A DNA stretch of 64,000 nucleotides. Origin: Gambelia wislizenii. Its lineage: Eukaryota; Chordata; Lepidosauria; Squamata; Crotaphytidae. A model generated the notes under the pieces. It saw only the letters and a list, made by a program, of their open reading frames with translations. It was not told where the DNA came from and ran no database searches. How positions within the stretch are numbered: the first letter of the stretch is position 1; the number at the start of each line of letters is the position of its first letter. The DNA lies in the NCBI GenBank assembly GCA_030847615.1, contig JAUMIR010000002.1, positions 198,445,809 through 198,509,808 of the forward strand. The letters run 5' to 3'. The translations under genes and the position numbers were made by a program. Positions 10,003-21,189 of this stretch are shown here, piece by piece.

Positions 10003-11859
10003 TTAACATCTGCCTCTCAACCTCCATGCGTGGAGCTGGAGCCAAGCTGGGTCCGGTTGATGAACCTGTCCCTGCGTTAGCAGGTCTGGCCGGGTTGGAA
10101 ATGGAGCCGATGCTATGGTCATCTCCAATATCTCCGGGAAGGAGGCTCTGCGAGGCCAGTTCGGGGCTATCAATATGACCATTCTGCCCGAATCTTGTTG
10201 AGCACTCTGAACATTAGTTGTAGTGGTGGAAATGCAGAGTAGACCTCCTGGCCAGGGGGACGTCAGTGCGTCCATGGCCTCTGCTCCCTCCAACAGGTAG
10301 CGAGAGAAGAAGCGTGGTACCTTCGTAGTCACTGGGGAGGCGAATAAGTCGACGTCCAGTCTGCCCCAGATCCGGGTGAGATTGTCGAACGCTTGTTGAA
10401 GGGTCCATTCACCCTGGTCGATGTCTGAGCGACTGAGCCAGTCCTCCTTGGAGTTGAGTGACCCCTTGAGATGTTCCGCTTCTATCGAGATCAGATTTTC
10501 TTCTGCCCAACGTAGTAGTTTGGAGGCCTCCGCCATCAGGGCGCGGGATCTGGTCCCTCCTTGGCAATTTATATGTGCCTTCTTGGTGATGTTGTCTGTA
10601 CGGATCAGTACCACTCTGTTCTTGATCTGACTCTCGAAGGCCCGGAGTGCCCGTCTGACTGCTCTGAGCTCCAGCCAGTTGATGCTGTGTGCCGTCTCCC
10701 TTCTCGACCACTTTCCCTGGTCCAGCTGTGGGCCGCAATGGGCCCCACACCCCCGGAGGCTGGCATCCATCGTTATCTGGATCCTGTCTGGTTTCCACAA
10801 AAGGCACCCCCTGTTGACGGCTGGAGATAGCCACCAACTCAGGGACGTAACCACTTCCTGTGGTACCCTCACTTGAATGTGGCTTTTGACCGCGATGTTG
10901 TCCTGGTATTGTAGGAGGAACCATTGCAGTGTCCTTGAGTGGAACCTCGCCCATGGGAGGCAGTTGATCGCTGCTATCATCAGACCCTGTAGGTGAGCGA
11001 GGTGCATGAGGTCTATCCTGGTTCCTGAGCTGACTCTCTGCGTGGCACGCCGGATGGCTTCTCTCCTCCTCTCCTGGGGTAGGGAGACTGTGCCCTTTGC
11101 CAAGTCCACTGTTGCCCCTAAGTGACATATCCGTTGTACCAGCGTGAGCTGGCTCTTGTCGAAGTTGACTTGAAAACCATGCTCCTGCAGGGATCTCAAT
11201 ATTTGTTGGACATCCCTCTCTGCTGCCTGTAGGGAGGTCGATCGGATCAGAAGGTCATCCAAGTAGGGATAGACATGCAGCCTAGAGCATCGCCAGCAGG
11301 CCACGAGGGCCACTAGGATTTTCATGAAGACTCTGGGAGCCGAGGACAGGCCCAAATGGAAGGGCTCTGTACTGGAAGTGTCTGCCATTGTAATAGAAGT
11401 GGAGGAAACGTCGGTGGTCCCGATGTATTGGTATGTGGAGATAGGCATCCTGAAGATCCAAGGAGGCCAGGAAGTCTCCCGTCTCAGTGCTTCCAGAATG
11501 TGTCTCAGTGTGTCCATTCTGAACGTCCGCTGCTTCACAAATTTGTTGACGCCCTTGAGGTTCAGGACTGCCCTCCAGGTGCCGTTCTTCTTTGGAACCA
11601 GGAACAATATGGAGTAGCAGCCCTTGTTGCGCTGAGAGCCGTGCACCTCCTCTATTGGGCTCAGTTGGAGCAGGTGCTGTATGGCATCCGCCATCAAGCG
11701 TTGCTTTTCTGTGTCTTTTTGTAGTGGAGTGGGGATGAACCATTGCGGGGGTAGTCGGGAGAACTCTATCCGGTAGCCCTGTTGTATTGACTGTAGGACC
11801 CATCTGTCCAAGGTAGACCTCTCCCAAGCCCCCGCAAAGGCCTGAAACTGTCCCCCCAC
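10003..11859 (-). pseudogene. DIRS element 1 reverse transcriptase-RNase H (two compensating frameshifts)
   Basis: An uninterrupted frame of 618 codons covers RT and RNase H, but it is not intact. RT begins normally (VPKKNGTWRAVLNLKGVN). Between about 11490 and 11350 the correct protein lies in another frame, which holds the motif with the first catalytic Asp (FLASLDLQDAYLHIPI) and RRFLHFYYNGRHFQYRALPFG-like text. The first frame resumes at LSSAPRVFMKILVALVA and then has the YLDD catalytic box. Two single-base indels of opposite sense therefore scramble about 45 residues, including a catalytic Asp. RNase H follows with TMDAS, NWLELRA and RTDN acidic positions. The C-terminal connector reaches the recombinase. 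Confidence 0.85.
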
Positions 11860-11976
11860 TGGGGGGTCACCGTCATTTTTGATGTCTAGTATTGGGCTTT
11901 GCGGGCTGTGGTTGAGCCTGTCTGCCCGTGGTCCCGATTGGACCTGCGCTGGTATCTGTTCTCCCTCCAGCGTGTC

Positions 11977-13545
11977 CTAGAAGGTCTGAAGTCTTTGAAT
12001 CCCAAGGCGTGGGATGCCTGAGGGACAAAAAGGTTTGAAGCGTCTCAAAAACCTTCGCTCCTCCCTTCTCTTGGCTGAGGCCAGGGTTTTCTTCTTCTTG
12101 TCCTTATCTTCCACCAGGACAGGCTCTAAGGACTCGCCAAACAGCTTTTCCCCTAAGAAAGGGGAAGAGACCAGGTTTTGTTTAGATTTAAAATCTGCGT
12201 TCCAGGATTTCAGCCACACTTGTCTTCTGGCCGCCACCGTGGCTGTTTGCGCCCTGGCACAGAACTGGACTGCATCCAGGGTGCTATCTGCCAGGAAGGC
12301 GGAGGCCTTCGCCAGTTTATTGAGGTCCTGTCTAATTCTGGGCTGAAATTTGGGCACGTCTGCTACGGCTTCCTTCGACCATTGGATGGCTGCCCGAGCT
12401 ATCATAGTGGCCGTAGTGGATGCTCTGATGGCCAGGGATATAGCCTCGTATGCTCTTTTGAGGGCCATGCCCATGCGCCTGTCTTTTGGTATCTTCAGGG
12501 TGTCCTCCCCGTCCTGACAAAACACAGCTGAGGAGACAAGAGCTGAGACGGGAGTGTCTATAAGTGGGACTTGCAGTTTTGCCCATGACTTTTTTAGGCA
12601 AGGTATAAAGCTTTTTTGCAAAGCCAGGCCGTCCCTTGATGGCAGCTGGACTCGCCCACTCATCGCAAATTAGGCGCATCACGGTCGCTGGGACCGGCAT
12701 CTCTAAGGCCGCAGGCTGTGAGTCCAGAAAGAATTCCCCGGAAATCTCCGGTAGCTCTGGGTCCAACTGCGACTGTGCCTTTGGATGCCATCTTTCTGGG
12801 TGGGGGCCTTTTGGATTTGCCCTTATCTGCCCCCTTGCCCTTGCCCTGCAGTGTAGTCTCCTGAGCTGCCTGAGGCTGATGGGTAGGGACAAATGGTAAG
12901 GTCCCGGTGGCATTCAGGGCCACTAAGGGTTCCATTCCTCCCCTCTGGGCTGCCTGTAAGCTCCCTAGCAGGTATGGTTGAAGCAGGCTAGCTGCCAACC
13001 ATCCTGCAGCATCCCTGGCCAGGGTAGTTCTCAGCCAGTCTGGGAATGATGCTGGGCTACCTCCCCCTGCCGCCCCAGTGCCCGGGGCCCTGGTTGCACT
13101 CACGCCGCCCACCAGTGGCTGCTGGGGGCATGTTGTCGCTTGCCTGGTGGGTATGGGAGTTTCCTGGCCCAGGTGCGCCACAGTCATGGTCTGCGCCCCA
13201 TCCTCAGAGCCGGTCTGCGCCTGCTCGTCCTCCTAGGGCTCCCTCACGGCGTCCTCTCCCCGGCCGGCTCCTAGCTCCTCTGGGTGGAGCGGGTCCGGGT
13301 GGTCAGTGGCGGCCGAAGTGGAGGTCTTCCCCTCCTTTCTCGGTCTCTTCGTGCCACTGCTGCTCTTCCCAGCGGCTGCCTCCGTGCTGCTGCCATCTGC
13401 CGAGGCCGGGATCCTCCTCCCGGGCTGCCAGCTGATCGCCTGAGCCAGCACAGGCTCGCCGGCCTCTCTCCCCAGCAATCACGGCAGCGATCACCACACT
13501 GATGTCCGCATTCACGGTCATCTGTTCTGGCTTCCTTCCCTCCAA
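11977..13545 (-). pseudogene. DIRS element 1 gag-like region (broken across frames)
   Basis: A gag-like region is spread over at least three frames. The best piece, 11977-12663, reads 228 codons with WLKSWNADFKSKQNL and FGESLEPVLVEDKDKKK, typical of DIRS gag near its basic end, then a Lys/Arg-rich stretch. Upstream pieces (12660-13187 in another frame, then 13233-13545) are Pro/Gly/Ala-rich. At least two frameshifts are needed to link them. No zinc knuckle is visible. The start codon is not certain. Confidence 0.65.
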
Positions 13546-13574
13546 AGGTCAGTCCTTAGGTAAACCCTTTCCTC

Positions 13575-13852
13575 TGGTGATTATTATTATTATTGTTGTT
13601 GTTATTATTTTAAGTCCAGAGGTGGGTATCCCAAGATGGCACTGGCCACATGGAGGGAGGATAAGAGAGTAGAAGAAACCACGTCCTACCAGGAGCGTAG
13701 GCAGGAAACAGACTGGCTAGCCAAGGGTCATCCCTCGTGGATGACCTCACAGGGGGCAGGCCAAGTCCTTTTGTTTCCTGCCTACTGGGAGCATGTGGGG
13801 AGGGACAACCCAAAGCTATCGGATGCTCTGGAGCCCTCCCCACTGGGAAAAG
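13575..13852 (-). repeat. DIRS element 1 left (5') terminal inverted repeat and ATT/GTT microsatellite
   Basis: An ATT/GTT triplet run occupies about 13579-13612. The terminal repeat proper follows, with 13700-13829 complementary to 8609-8740 and the outer end 13810-13852 complementary to the internal region. The element's left boundary is put at the AAAAGC near 13852 by comparison with the internal region. Confidence 0.75.
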
Positions 13853-15106
13853 CTTGATATTTTTTTAAACCCCTAACACGGGTTTAAAGTCACTTTGCTG
13901 TTTTAGAAATGTAAAGTGTGGGATGTATATCTTTGTTCATGTAATCCTCATGTTTGATAGATTCATTTTAGAAACAGTTTCTTCAGAAATAATTTACTAT
14001 CTGGATTTCCTTTTAAATTTTTGTCACAAAGCTAGAAATAGACAAAACCTCAAGATTACAGTAACACACAGTCATTATGTATTCTGAACGTTAGTTCCCC
14101 CTGCAGCGTCAAATGGACACTGAATGCATTCATTTACTGCAAAGAAGCTGAGGGCCGCTGAGCCAATTCAATACTAATTTTGCTAACATAAAATTTTGCC
14201 TTCTCACTTTCATTTTCTGTAGTCAGTTTCTGCTTCTTTTGATCTGTTAATTTTATTGTTTCCACGGACTTCTAAAAACAATGGCCTAAATCCAATACTA
14301 TAGACATAGTAATGTTGGAATTGTTGACTCTCTCTCCCTCCTGCAGTTTTCTCCTGTGCCAAAAGCATGCTCCAATGAAATTTCCAATCCTCCAGAGCAG
14401 ATCTGGGGGCTGAGAGTAGGGGCATGAAACAAGGAGGGGAAATTGTCTCTCCATTCATGATAAATTCCATTGTGTGTTGGATACAAACCCTGAAGGCCAG
14501 CTCTGGTTAGGATGTTCTCTACCCTTTTTGCTGTTTCTTAATTTGGCATGAATATCTCCAAACAAAGACCGGTTTCTTTAATATAGGGGCTTAGGAAGAT
14601 GAAAGGATGTAAAGCTGGTGGGAAGCAAGAAAATCTAGGGGCTGTGCCATGCAAAAGCCTTGCTACCACCTTGTAGGAAGGCTAGGCTTGGTAAAACCCC
14701 AGGAGACATTCCTGCATTAAATCCCAGGAAGCATTTTCTGCAACACTAAAAATACTTAGAAATCAGGTGCTTCAAATAGAGGCCAGGCAGGATTGTAAGA
14801 ATGTCCTCTGTTGAACATTTTATTCATAATACTAAAATAAAATATTTTGTTATAATAATTGTTATACTTTTCTAATTTGAGGAAGGGGGAAACACAAAAT
14901 GGTCCTTGTGGCAGGGGGGAATGGGAAAAGGCCATTTCTGCAGTCTGGATTTTTTCCCCCAGGCCTGCATATTTCTGGGCCTAAGTTCTAGTTTTACAGC
15001 AGACTGGAGAGCACAGAATGCCTTCAGTATCTCAATAGTCAGCTGCTTTTGTTGCCTAGTGCCATTGCCTCTTGAGCCTCCATTTTAAATTCCCAAGCTT
15101 ATAAGC
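13853..15106. other. Intronic stretch with no recognised feature
   Basis: AT-rich intron sequence with short open frames only. Nothing in it resembles a conserved exon, a known repeat head or a terminal inverted repeat by eye. Confidence 0.5.
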
Positions 15107-15108
15107 TA

Positions 15109-15303
15109 CAGGTTGATACTCATATCCACGGTTTCACTTATCCATGTCTAAAAATATGTTCTCTAGGCCCTCCAATGTTCTATGGTCAACTTCTAGTGTT
15201 TGTCTCATTGAAAATAATAGGGTCTCCTATTATCCACAGTTTCAGGTATCCATGGGGGGCGGTATCCTGGAACATATACTCCACAGATATCGGGGTTGAC
15301 CTG
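15109..15303. mobile_element. Tc1/mariner-like MITE with TA target duplication
   Basis: The ends CAGGTTGATACTCATATCC and GATATCGGGGTTGACCTG are imperfect inverted repeats, and both are flanked by TA (15107-15108 and 15304-15305). The interior has the ATCCACGGTTTC / ATCCACAGTTTC motifs common to Tigger-type non-autonomous elements. It has no ORF. Confidence 0.8.
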
Positions 15304-15894
15304 TATTTCTAAACACATTCTGCTGGACAGGAGAAAAATAGCCCACCCATGTCATGCAGGCCAATAACCAATGTCACAACAATCTTTTCTCCACGTCCCA
15401 CAGTTTTCCTTCATGTGGAAATGACTAGAAATGCAGGGCTTTGGCTCATCTGACATGTATCAGTGACATACACCAAGCACAACCTGTATTGCTTTTACCC
15501 ACATTCTATCTTGGACCATACTATACATTTAGACTTGTGTTGAGGGAGTTCCATGTTCTTGGATCAATCACTTGGAAACAGGTTTTACCAGAAAGCAAAG
15601 GGCTGGGTGGAATCAAAATTTCATAGGCTACCTTATAATTTAAGGCCCAAATCCAACTGATAGTCACAAGACCATACCCAGTGAATTAACAAACTCACCT
15701 TGAGTGTTCATCCATCAATTCAATGGGACTAGCAATCAGTTTTAGATATATTTCCCACCCAAACAAGGACCCTAGTGTAAACTTGTGCCTAAAAGGTCAT
15801 CAATAGCTCAACTATCCAAAGTGTTTTATCTCCTGGAAACAGCCACATCTAAAATGGTTAGTTTCATATGAGTCTGGGGAACACATTGTTAACG

Positions 15895-16060
15895 CCATGC
15901 AGCTTACAGTTGCCAGACTTAAAACTAGAGACAACTCTTGTACCTTTAATGGTTGTGTATAAGAGGGAGTCTTCCTTGCCTAAGAAAACCCTATGAAATT
16001 CACAGAGGTGTAGCAAGTCAACAGGTGACTTGAAGGCATGTACACACACAAGTACAACAG
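15895..16060 (+). repeat. 5S-derived SINE, 3' part
   Basis: The stretch ends with CTTGCCTAAGAAAACCCTAT, GAAATTCACAGAGGTG and CAAGTCAACAGGTGACTTGA AGGCA-type text, then CACACACA. The same tail in opposite orientation follows the 5S-like segment at 49535-49745. The 5S part itself is not recognisable here. The left limit is uncertain. Confidence 0.6.
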
Positions 16061-16784
16061 GCCACCATACTCACGTTTTTCGTCTCACAAATTCAGAGAT
16101 CAGAGAAAACTAGCCAATAGGAAAGACATGATTTGCAATTTTTACTAGAGGTCTGGAGAAGAGATTTCAGAGGGAAAAAAATCTATATTTGCTTTCAGGA
16201 TAATGTGTTTTGTGCCACATTCATTCTATGTTTGTCATACCCAAATGTTTACAGTTATATAACTGACTATAGTTTTTGGCAAGGCCATAAGGAAGATGAA
16301 CAGAGGTTTTCATAAAATTGGCAGACAGTTTTTTTTTTCCCTGATGCTTGCTCCCAGATCTTCAGCTAGCACGGGCATGCAGAATAATAAATGAAAGAAC
16401 TAAAACATACACACACACACAAAACAGCCCAAGTAAAGCTCTTCCCTCCTTTCTAGAAATGGAGTAACTGAAGGATCAAGTTTTCATCCCAAGATGGGGA
16501 TCTTAAAATTGTTATAGGAGGGTAGAAGCAGGGAGAGTGCTATCCAGGACTTGCAACTTGAAGTATACAATGCTGCTTCATCCTGTTCTATGTAATACAT
16601 AGACTGGCTTTAAGGATATATGTACACACAGGATCTATTGACAGAATTAACCCACTTTTTCCCAATTTGATTATCTTTGAATCTAAATGTAAGTCACTTA
16701 AAATCAAGCACCTAAAATCACGCAGACATGAAATCTATAGGTATCATGCAGCAACAAATTTAATCTAGTCACTGTGATACATTA

Positions 16785-17610
16785 GAATTATAGAATCATG
16801 GAGTTATAGAACCATGGAGTCCAACTCCCTGCTCAATGCAGGAACTCCTGCCAGAACATCCTTAAGCAGGTAGCTGTCCAGCCTCTTTGGAAGACATCCA
16901 AAGGAGGAGACCCCACCACCTCTCTAGGCAATTGGTCCCATTGCTGAACCGCTCTTACTGTCAAGATGTTCCTTCTAATGTTCATTCAAAATTGAAAACC
17001 ATTAGACCTGGTCGTACCCTCTGGAGCAGCAGAGAACAAGCCTGCAGTCTTTGAGGTAATAGTACAATCATGTCACCTTTAAGCCTTCTCTTCACCAAGT
17101 TGAACATGCCCAGCTCTTTCAACCTTTCCTCACATGTTTTGTTCTCTATACTTCGTGTAATCCTTATTGCCCTTCTCTGAACCCACTCCAACTTGTTGAT
17201 ATCCTTCTTAAAATGAGGCACCTAGAACTGAACAGAGTACTCCAGAGGCCTGAAAAGCACAAAATACAGTGGGACTACTACTTCCCTTGACTTGGAAACG
17301 ATGGTTCTATTAATGCAGGCTAAAATAAAACATTATTTACCTTCTTTGCTGCAGCCTAACACTACTTAGTCATAGTCAAATTATGATCAACAATAACCCC
17401 AAGTTCCTTTTCACATGTAGTATTGCCAGGCCAAGTATCCTGCATCCTATACCTTTGCATTTGGTTTTTGTGGCCTAAATGTAAAATTTTGCATTAGTCC
17501 CTGTTGAATTTCATTTATTGATTTCCTTCCAGTTTTCAAGTTTATCAACCCCCTTTTGCATTCTGTTCTCATCTTCCAATGAGTTAGCTACCCTTACGTT
17601 GGGCTGAAAC
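16785..17610 (-). mobile_element. CR1-type LINE, 3' fragment
   Basis: The minus strand reads the end of a CR1 ORF2: LEWVQRRAIRITRSIENK, then EERLKELGMFNLVKRRLKGD, then a frame-broken C-terminus and a 3' UTR. Its left end carries ATTCTATAATTCTA-like copies of the CR1 terminal octamer. It is cut at about 17610 by the end of DIRS element 2. I could not find the rest of the CR1 on the other side of the DIRS element, so either the CR1 was truncated there or the flank is too diverged. Confidence 0.75.
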
Positions 17611-17867
17611 TGCCATGTTGGTACTTACTGTGAACGTGCATTCTGGGGTTGGTAGAGAGGAGGAATCCAAAAATCGTAACAGATGGGTAATCTCCTCCAC
17701 CACCCAGAGAAGAGGCAGGAAGAACTTTAAACTTTTTAAACTTAGGCACGTGATGGCCGGGACTGTTGGCCCCTTCGCTCCCCCCAGCCCTCGCGTATTC
17801 AGTTCTCTAACTAGCTAAGCCCGGCGTTGAGGACAAGTGACCGTATGGGCAGTCATGTGGATGGGAC

Positions 17868-17990
17868 GGATTCCTCCTCTCTACCAACCCCAGAATACAC
17901 ATTCATGGTAAGTACCAATATGGCATTCTCTGGGTTGGTGAGAGGAGTAATCTGAGAATTGTAACAGATGGGACGTGCCCAAGCCTTTAT
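17868..17990 (-). repeat. DIRS element 2 internal complementary region
   Basis: It contains the complement of the right end (GGATTCCTCCTCTCTACCAA and CCCCAGAATACACATTCATG) fused to the complement of the left end (ATTCTCTGGGTTGGTGAGAG). The layout is the same as in elements 1 and 3. Confidence 0.8.
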
Positions 17991-18017
17991 GTACGGGAGG
18001 GATGACTGCCCGGAGGC

Positions 18018-18885
18018 TTAGACCTGAATCATCTCCTGCAGTACTCTACAACCGAAGGTAGTTTTCGTGGCTCTGAATTTGTCTGTCTTGTAATGACAGA
18101 TGAAGGTTGATGGTGTAGACCAGGTAGCCGCTCGACAGACCTCCAAAATAGGAGCACTGGAGGAGAAGACCGCTGAGGTGGCTCCCGACCTTGTTGAGTG
18201 TGCCCAAACATTGGTGGGATTAGACAGTTTGGCTGAGTCATATGCCGTCAGAATGCACGCTCTAATCCAACTGGCAATGGTTTGCCTAGAGGCCTTCAAT
18301 CCCATTGAAGGCGGGTTAAAGGAGATGAAGAGAGAGTCACAGCGTCTGAAAGAGCTGGTCCTCTTGGCATAAATCTGCAGGGCTCTTCGCATGTTGAGTT
18401 TATGCCATGCTTTCTCCCTGTGGTGAGATGGATTGGGGCAGAAAGATGGCAGGACGAGCCATCAGAAAGTATGATGGCCTGGGCAATATGGAATGATGAG
18501 ATCACTTTTGGGAGGAATGAGGAATCCGTTCTTAGAATAACATGGTCTTTGTTGAAGATATAGAGATGGTCTCTTACGGAGAGGGCTGAGAACTCTGAGA
18601 CTCTCCGTGCTGAAGTGATCGCAACTAGGAACGCTACCTTCAGGGTTAACAGCCTGAGGGGAACCTTTCGAAGGGGTTTGAAGGGAACCATAGCCTGAGG
18701 ACCAATGGGAGGGAGGTTCCAAGATGGGAAATGATGTCTGATGGGAGGGGCCAGGGCTGAGGTGCCTCTAAGGAACCTCCACACGTGCAGGTGTGAGGCC
18801 AAGGACTGTCCCCTTATCATTGGAATTACTGAGGACAGGGCCGCCGCCTGTCCTTTTGAACGAAGGCCAGCACGCCCCTCTACAA
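18018..18885 (-). pseudogene. DIRS element 2 tyrosine recombinase, C-terminal part
   Basis: The frames encode the catalytic part of a DIRS recombinase. Arg is in TSARRVSEFSALS, the HxxR box is HSTR in AHSTRSGATSA, and the Tyr is in FICHYKTD. A frameshift near 18390-18450 splits it into two overlapping frames. The N-terminal part lies beyond the L2-like insertion at 19840-19990. About 35 residues expected between the two parts are missing, so the insertion was accompanied by a deletion. Confidence 0.8.
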
Positions 18886-19840
18886 AACACAACTGGGGTG
18901 GCTTACAACATTTAAAAATATACATTTAAAACCCTCTATCCCACCCCCCTTAAAATGCAATTAAATAATCCAAAAATTTAAAACATACTTAATAAATACT
19001 AAAAATAACAATAAACAATAAATAGTGGCTGTATTGGGATCAGGACAAATTAAAATTTTACTTTCTGATGGCCGGGTATCTATTCAGGGAAGGCCCGCCA
19101 GAAGAGATCTGTCTTAAGAGCTTTTTAAAAGCTATTTAAGGTGGTAATATGACGGATCTCATCCAGCAGGCTGTTCCATAATCTGGAAGCAATAGCCGAA
19201 AAGGTCCTCCGGGAGTTTGAAGAAAGCCTAGTTTATAAAGGTTGTAGCAAATTCCTCCCAGAGGACCTGAGTGCACAGGGAGGATTATATAGAAGGAGGC
19301 AGTCCCGAAGATAGGTTGGACCCAAGCTATTTAGGGCTTTAAAGGTGATAACCAACACCTTGTACTGGGCCTAGAAACTAATGGGCAGCCACTGAAGTGA
19401 TCAGTGTTGTATGATCTCTTCTAGATGTACCCAAGACCAGTCTGGCTGCCATATTCTGTAGTAGTTGAAGTTTCCGGACCAAGCACGAGGGTAGCCCCAT
19501 GTACAGTGCATTACAGAAATCAAAATGGGAGGTTACTAGAGCATGGACCATGGTCTCAAGGTCCCCAACTTCCAGGAAAGGGCACAGCTGGCGGATCAGC
19601 CAAAACTGATAACAGGCACACCTGACCGTCGCATTTACCTGATTCGTCATCTGGAGTGACAAGTCCAGGAGTACCCCCAGACTACAAACACAGTCCTTGG
19701 AGGAGAGTGTGATCGCATCCAGGACTGGAGATTATATCCTAATATCTGTTCGGTTCAGGGCTGCTACCGTGAGAACCTCCATTTTGTCTGGATTCAGCTT
19801 CAGTTTGTTTTCCCTCATCCAGTCTATTGCTGCAGTTGGA
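18886..19840 (-). mobile_element. L2-like LINE fragment inserted in DIRS element 2
   Basis: The minus strand encodes the end of a LINE RT (HALVTSHFDFCNALYMGLPS, then CLVRKLQLLQNMAARLVLG), typical of L2-like elements. A 3' segment follows with GGGCTTTAAAGGTGATAACC-type text and ends in A/T-rich sequence near 18950. Text before it, around 19760-19840, resembles a common reptile LINE leader. It interrupts the recombinase of DIRS element 2 and so is younger than that element. Confidence 0.7.
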
Positions 19841-20885
19841 GAACGCCTTCCAGGTGGCCTCATAAATCCTAGTGGTAGATTGCGAGTGGGAAGACAGTAT
19901 GGTAGAGATTACTGCCTCCTCGTAGCCACACCTTCTGAGCGCTCGGAGCTCAATCTCCACACGGCTAGGTTTAGCCATGGTATGTCCAGATATAGTAGAG
20001 GGCCCTGGGACAACAGGTCTGGTCTCTGAGGGAGCCACCAGGGATGCTCCAGAGCTAACTCCATCAGGTCCAAAAACCAGGGTCTTCTTGGCCAATAAAG
20101 GCCGATCAGAACCACGTGAGCTCCCTCCTCCCTCACCTTTCTGAGCACCTTGGCTATCAGCAGAAAGGGACAGAAGAGGTACAGTAGCCCCTGTGGCCAC
20201 GGAGACTGGAGATCATCCAACCACTCCATCTGGGGATGATAATACTGTGTGAAGAACCTGTGGATCTTCGCATTGTTCGATGAGGCAAACATGTCCACCT
20301 CCAACTGGCCAAACCTGGCCAATAGTTGGTTGAACACCTGCTGGTGAAGAGACCACTCTCCGGGAACGACCTCATGTCTGCTGAGGAAGTCTGCTTGGAG
20401 ATTGGTCATACGCTGAATGTGCTGAGCTGAGATGGAGGCTACCGTCTCCTGTGCCCACCTGAACAGAAGGTCTGCCTCCTTCTGCAAGGATTTCAATCTC
20501 GTGCCCCCCTGTTTGGAGATGTAGGAGCGGACCATGGTGTTGTCAGTGAGTAGCCTGACGTGTTGTCTTCTTAGAAGACTTGAAAGTGTATGAAAGCTAG
20601 GCAGGCCACTCTCAGCTCTAGCTAGTTTGTGCTGTGAGAACTTTTTGGCTGACCCCCATTTTTCCTGAACCATATTCCTCTGGCATTGGGCTCCCCATCC
20701 TGTTAGGCTGGCATCAGATACCAGTGTGACCTGATAGGAGTGGGTCCACGGAGACCCCTTGGACAGGATTCCATCCTCTATTCACCAACGGATGGAGGAC
20801 CTGCCATCCAGGGGAAAGTGCAGCAGCATTGACTTCCTGAGTGATATCTGTGGCTGGAACAGATTCAGAAACACCTGGAGTGGTC
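19841..20885 (-). pseudogene. DIRS element 2 RNase H and recombinase N-terminus
   Basis: The frame reads an RNase H and connector: VTLVSDASLTGWGAQC (first acidic site), LLTDNTMVRSYISKQGG (the TDN site), then QADFLSRHEVVPGEW and a connector ending WLNLAVWRL. In an overlapping frame the recombinase N-terminus begins (RALRRCGYEEAVISTILSSH, then TTRIYEATWKAF) and is cut by the L2-like insertion. Arrangement and content parallel element 1. The RT catalytic core is absent. Confidence 0.8.
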
Positions 20886-21052
20886 AGGAGTGAAATCTGA
20901 GTATGGGAGGGCCGGGAGGAGCCAGTGGTCCCAGCCAGCACGTGGCTAAGTTTAAAAAGTTTAAAGTTCTTCCTGCCTCTTCTCTGGGTGGTGGAGGAGA
21001 TAATCCATCTGTTACAATTCTTGGATTCATCCTCTCACCAACCCAGAGAATG
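20886..21052 (-). repeat. DIRS element 2 left terminal inverted repeat
   Basis: It is complementary to about 17635-17800 and ends at AGAGAAT near 21051, matching the right half of the internal complementary region. Gag and RT should follow on its inner side, but the RNase H connector begins almost at once, which marks the internal deletion. Confidence 0.8.
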
Positions 21053-21189
21053 GGGAGACCTAATAACATGAGAGGCTAACCCTGGCTGGATTGGAACAAA
21101 TGCCTACCTCTAGTCCAGTCTGTTCACAGAGTGGCCAACCATATGCCCAAATGAAGCCCCTAAGTGCAGTGTGGGTGCAACAGCACCTC

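Larger units (their letters stand above)
8561..13852 (-). mobile_element. DIRS element 1: near-complete tyrosine-recombinase retrotransposon
   Basis: This element of about 5.3 kb is in minus orientation. From its 5' end (right) it has a left terminal repeat, gag-like remnants, RT-RNase H, tyrosine recombinase, an internal complementary region and a right terminal repeat. About 120 bases of the ends (8609-8734 and 13710-13829) are inverted complements at high identity. The internal region 8837-8937 is complementary to the outermost parts of both ends, the hallmark of DIRS elements, which are thought to replicate through a circular intermediate. There is no integrase and no LTR. Coding regions carry frameshifts and a stop, so it looks inactive. 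It sits inside NHERF1 intron 1. Confidence 0.9.
17611..21052 (-). mobile_element. DIRS element 2: deleted and interrupted
   Basis: A second DIRS element in minus orientation. The ends 17635-17800 and 20890-21050 are inverted complements over about 150 bases, sharing GAGAAGAGGCAGGAAGAACT and the following TTTAAACTTTTTAAACTTAG. The internal complementary region is at about 17868-17990. Its left half pairs with 17611-17670 and its right half with 20990-21052. Gag and most of RT are missing; the left repeat passes almost directly into the RT-RNase H connector. RNase H and the recombinase remain in pieces, and an L2-like LINE splits the recombinase. The terminal sequences differ from element 1, so this is a different DIRS lineage. 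Confidence 0.85.

Noticed and set aside
10409..11128. A 239-codon minus-strand frame within DIRS element 1
   Set aside because: It is an alternative frame of the RT-RNase H region. The RNase H residues and YLDD lie in the other frame.
10003..11859. Intact DIRS reverse transcriptase
   Set aside because: The frame is open but the motif-A catalytic segment is in a different frame between about 11490 and 11350, so it is annotated as a pseudogene.
8561..21052. A host recombination or defence system using the two tyrosine recombinases
   Set aside because: Both recombinases are in DIRS elements beside RNase H, are flanked by DIRS terminal repeats, and carry breaks. There is no sign of domestication.
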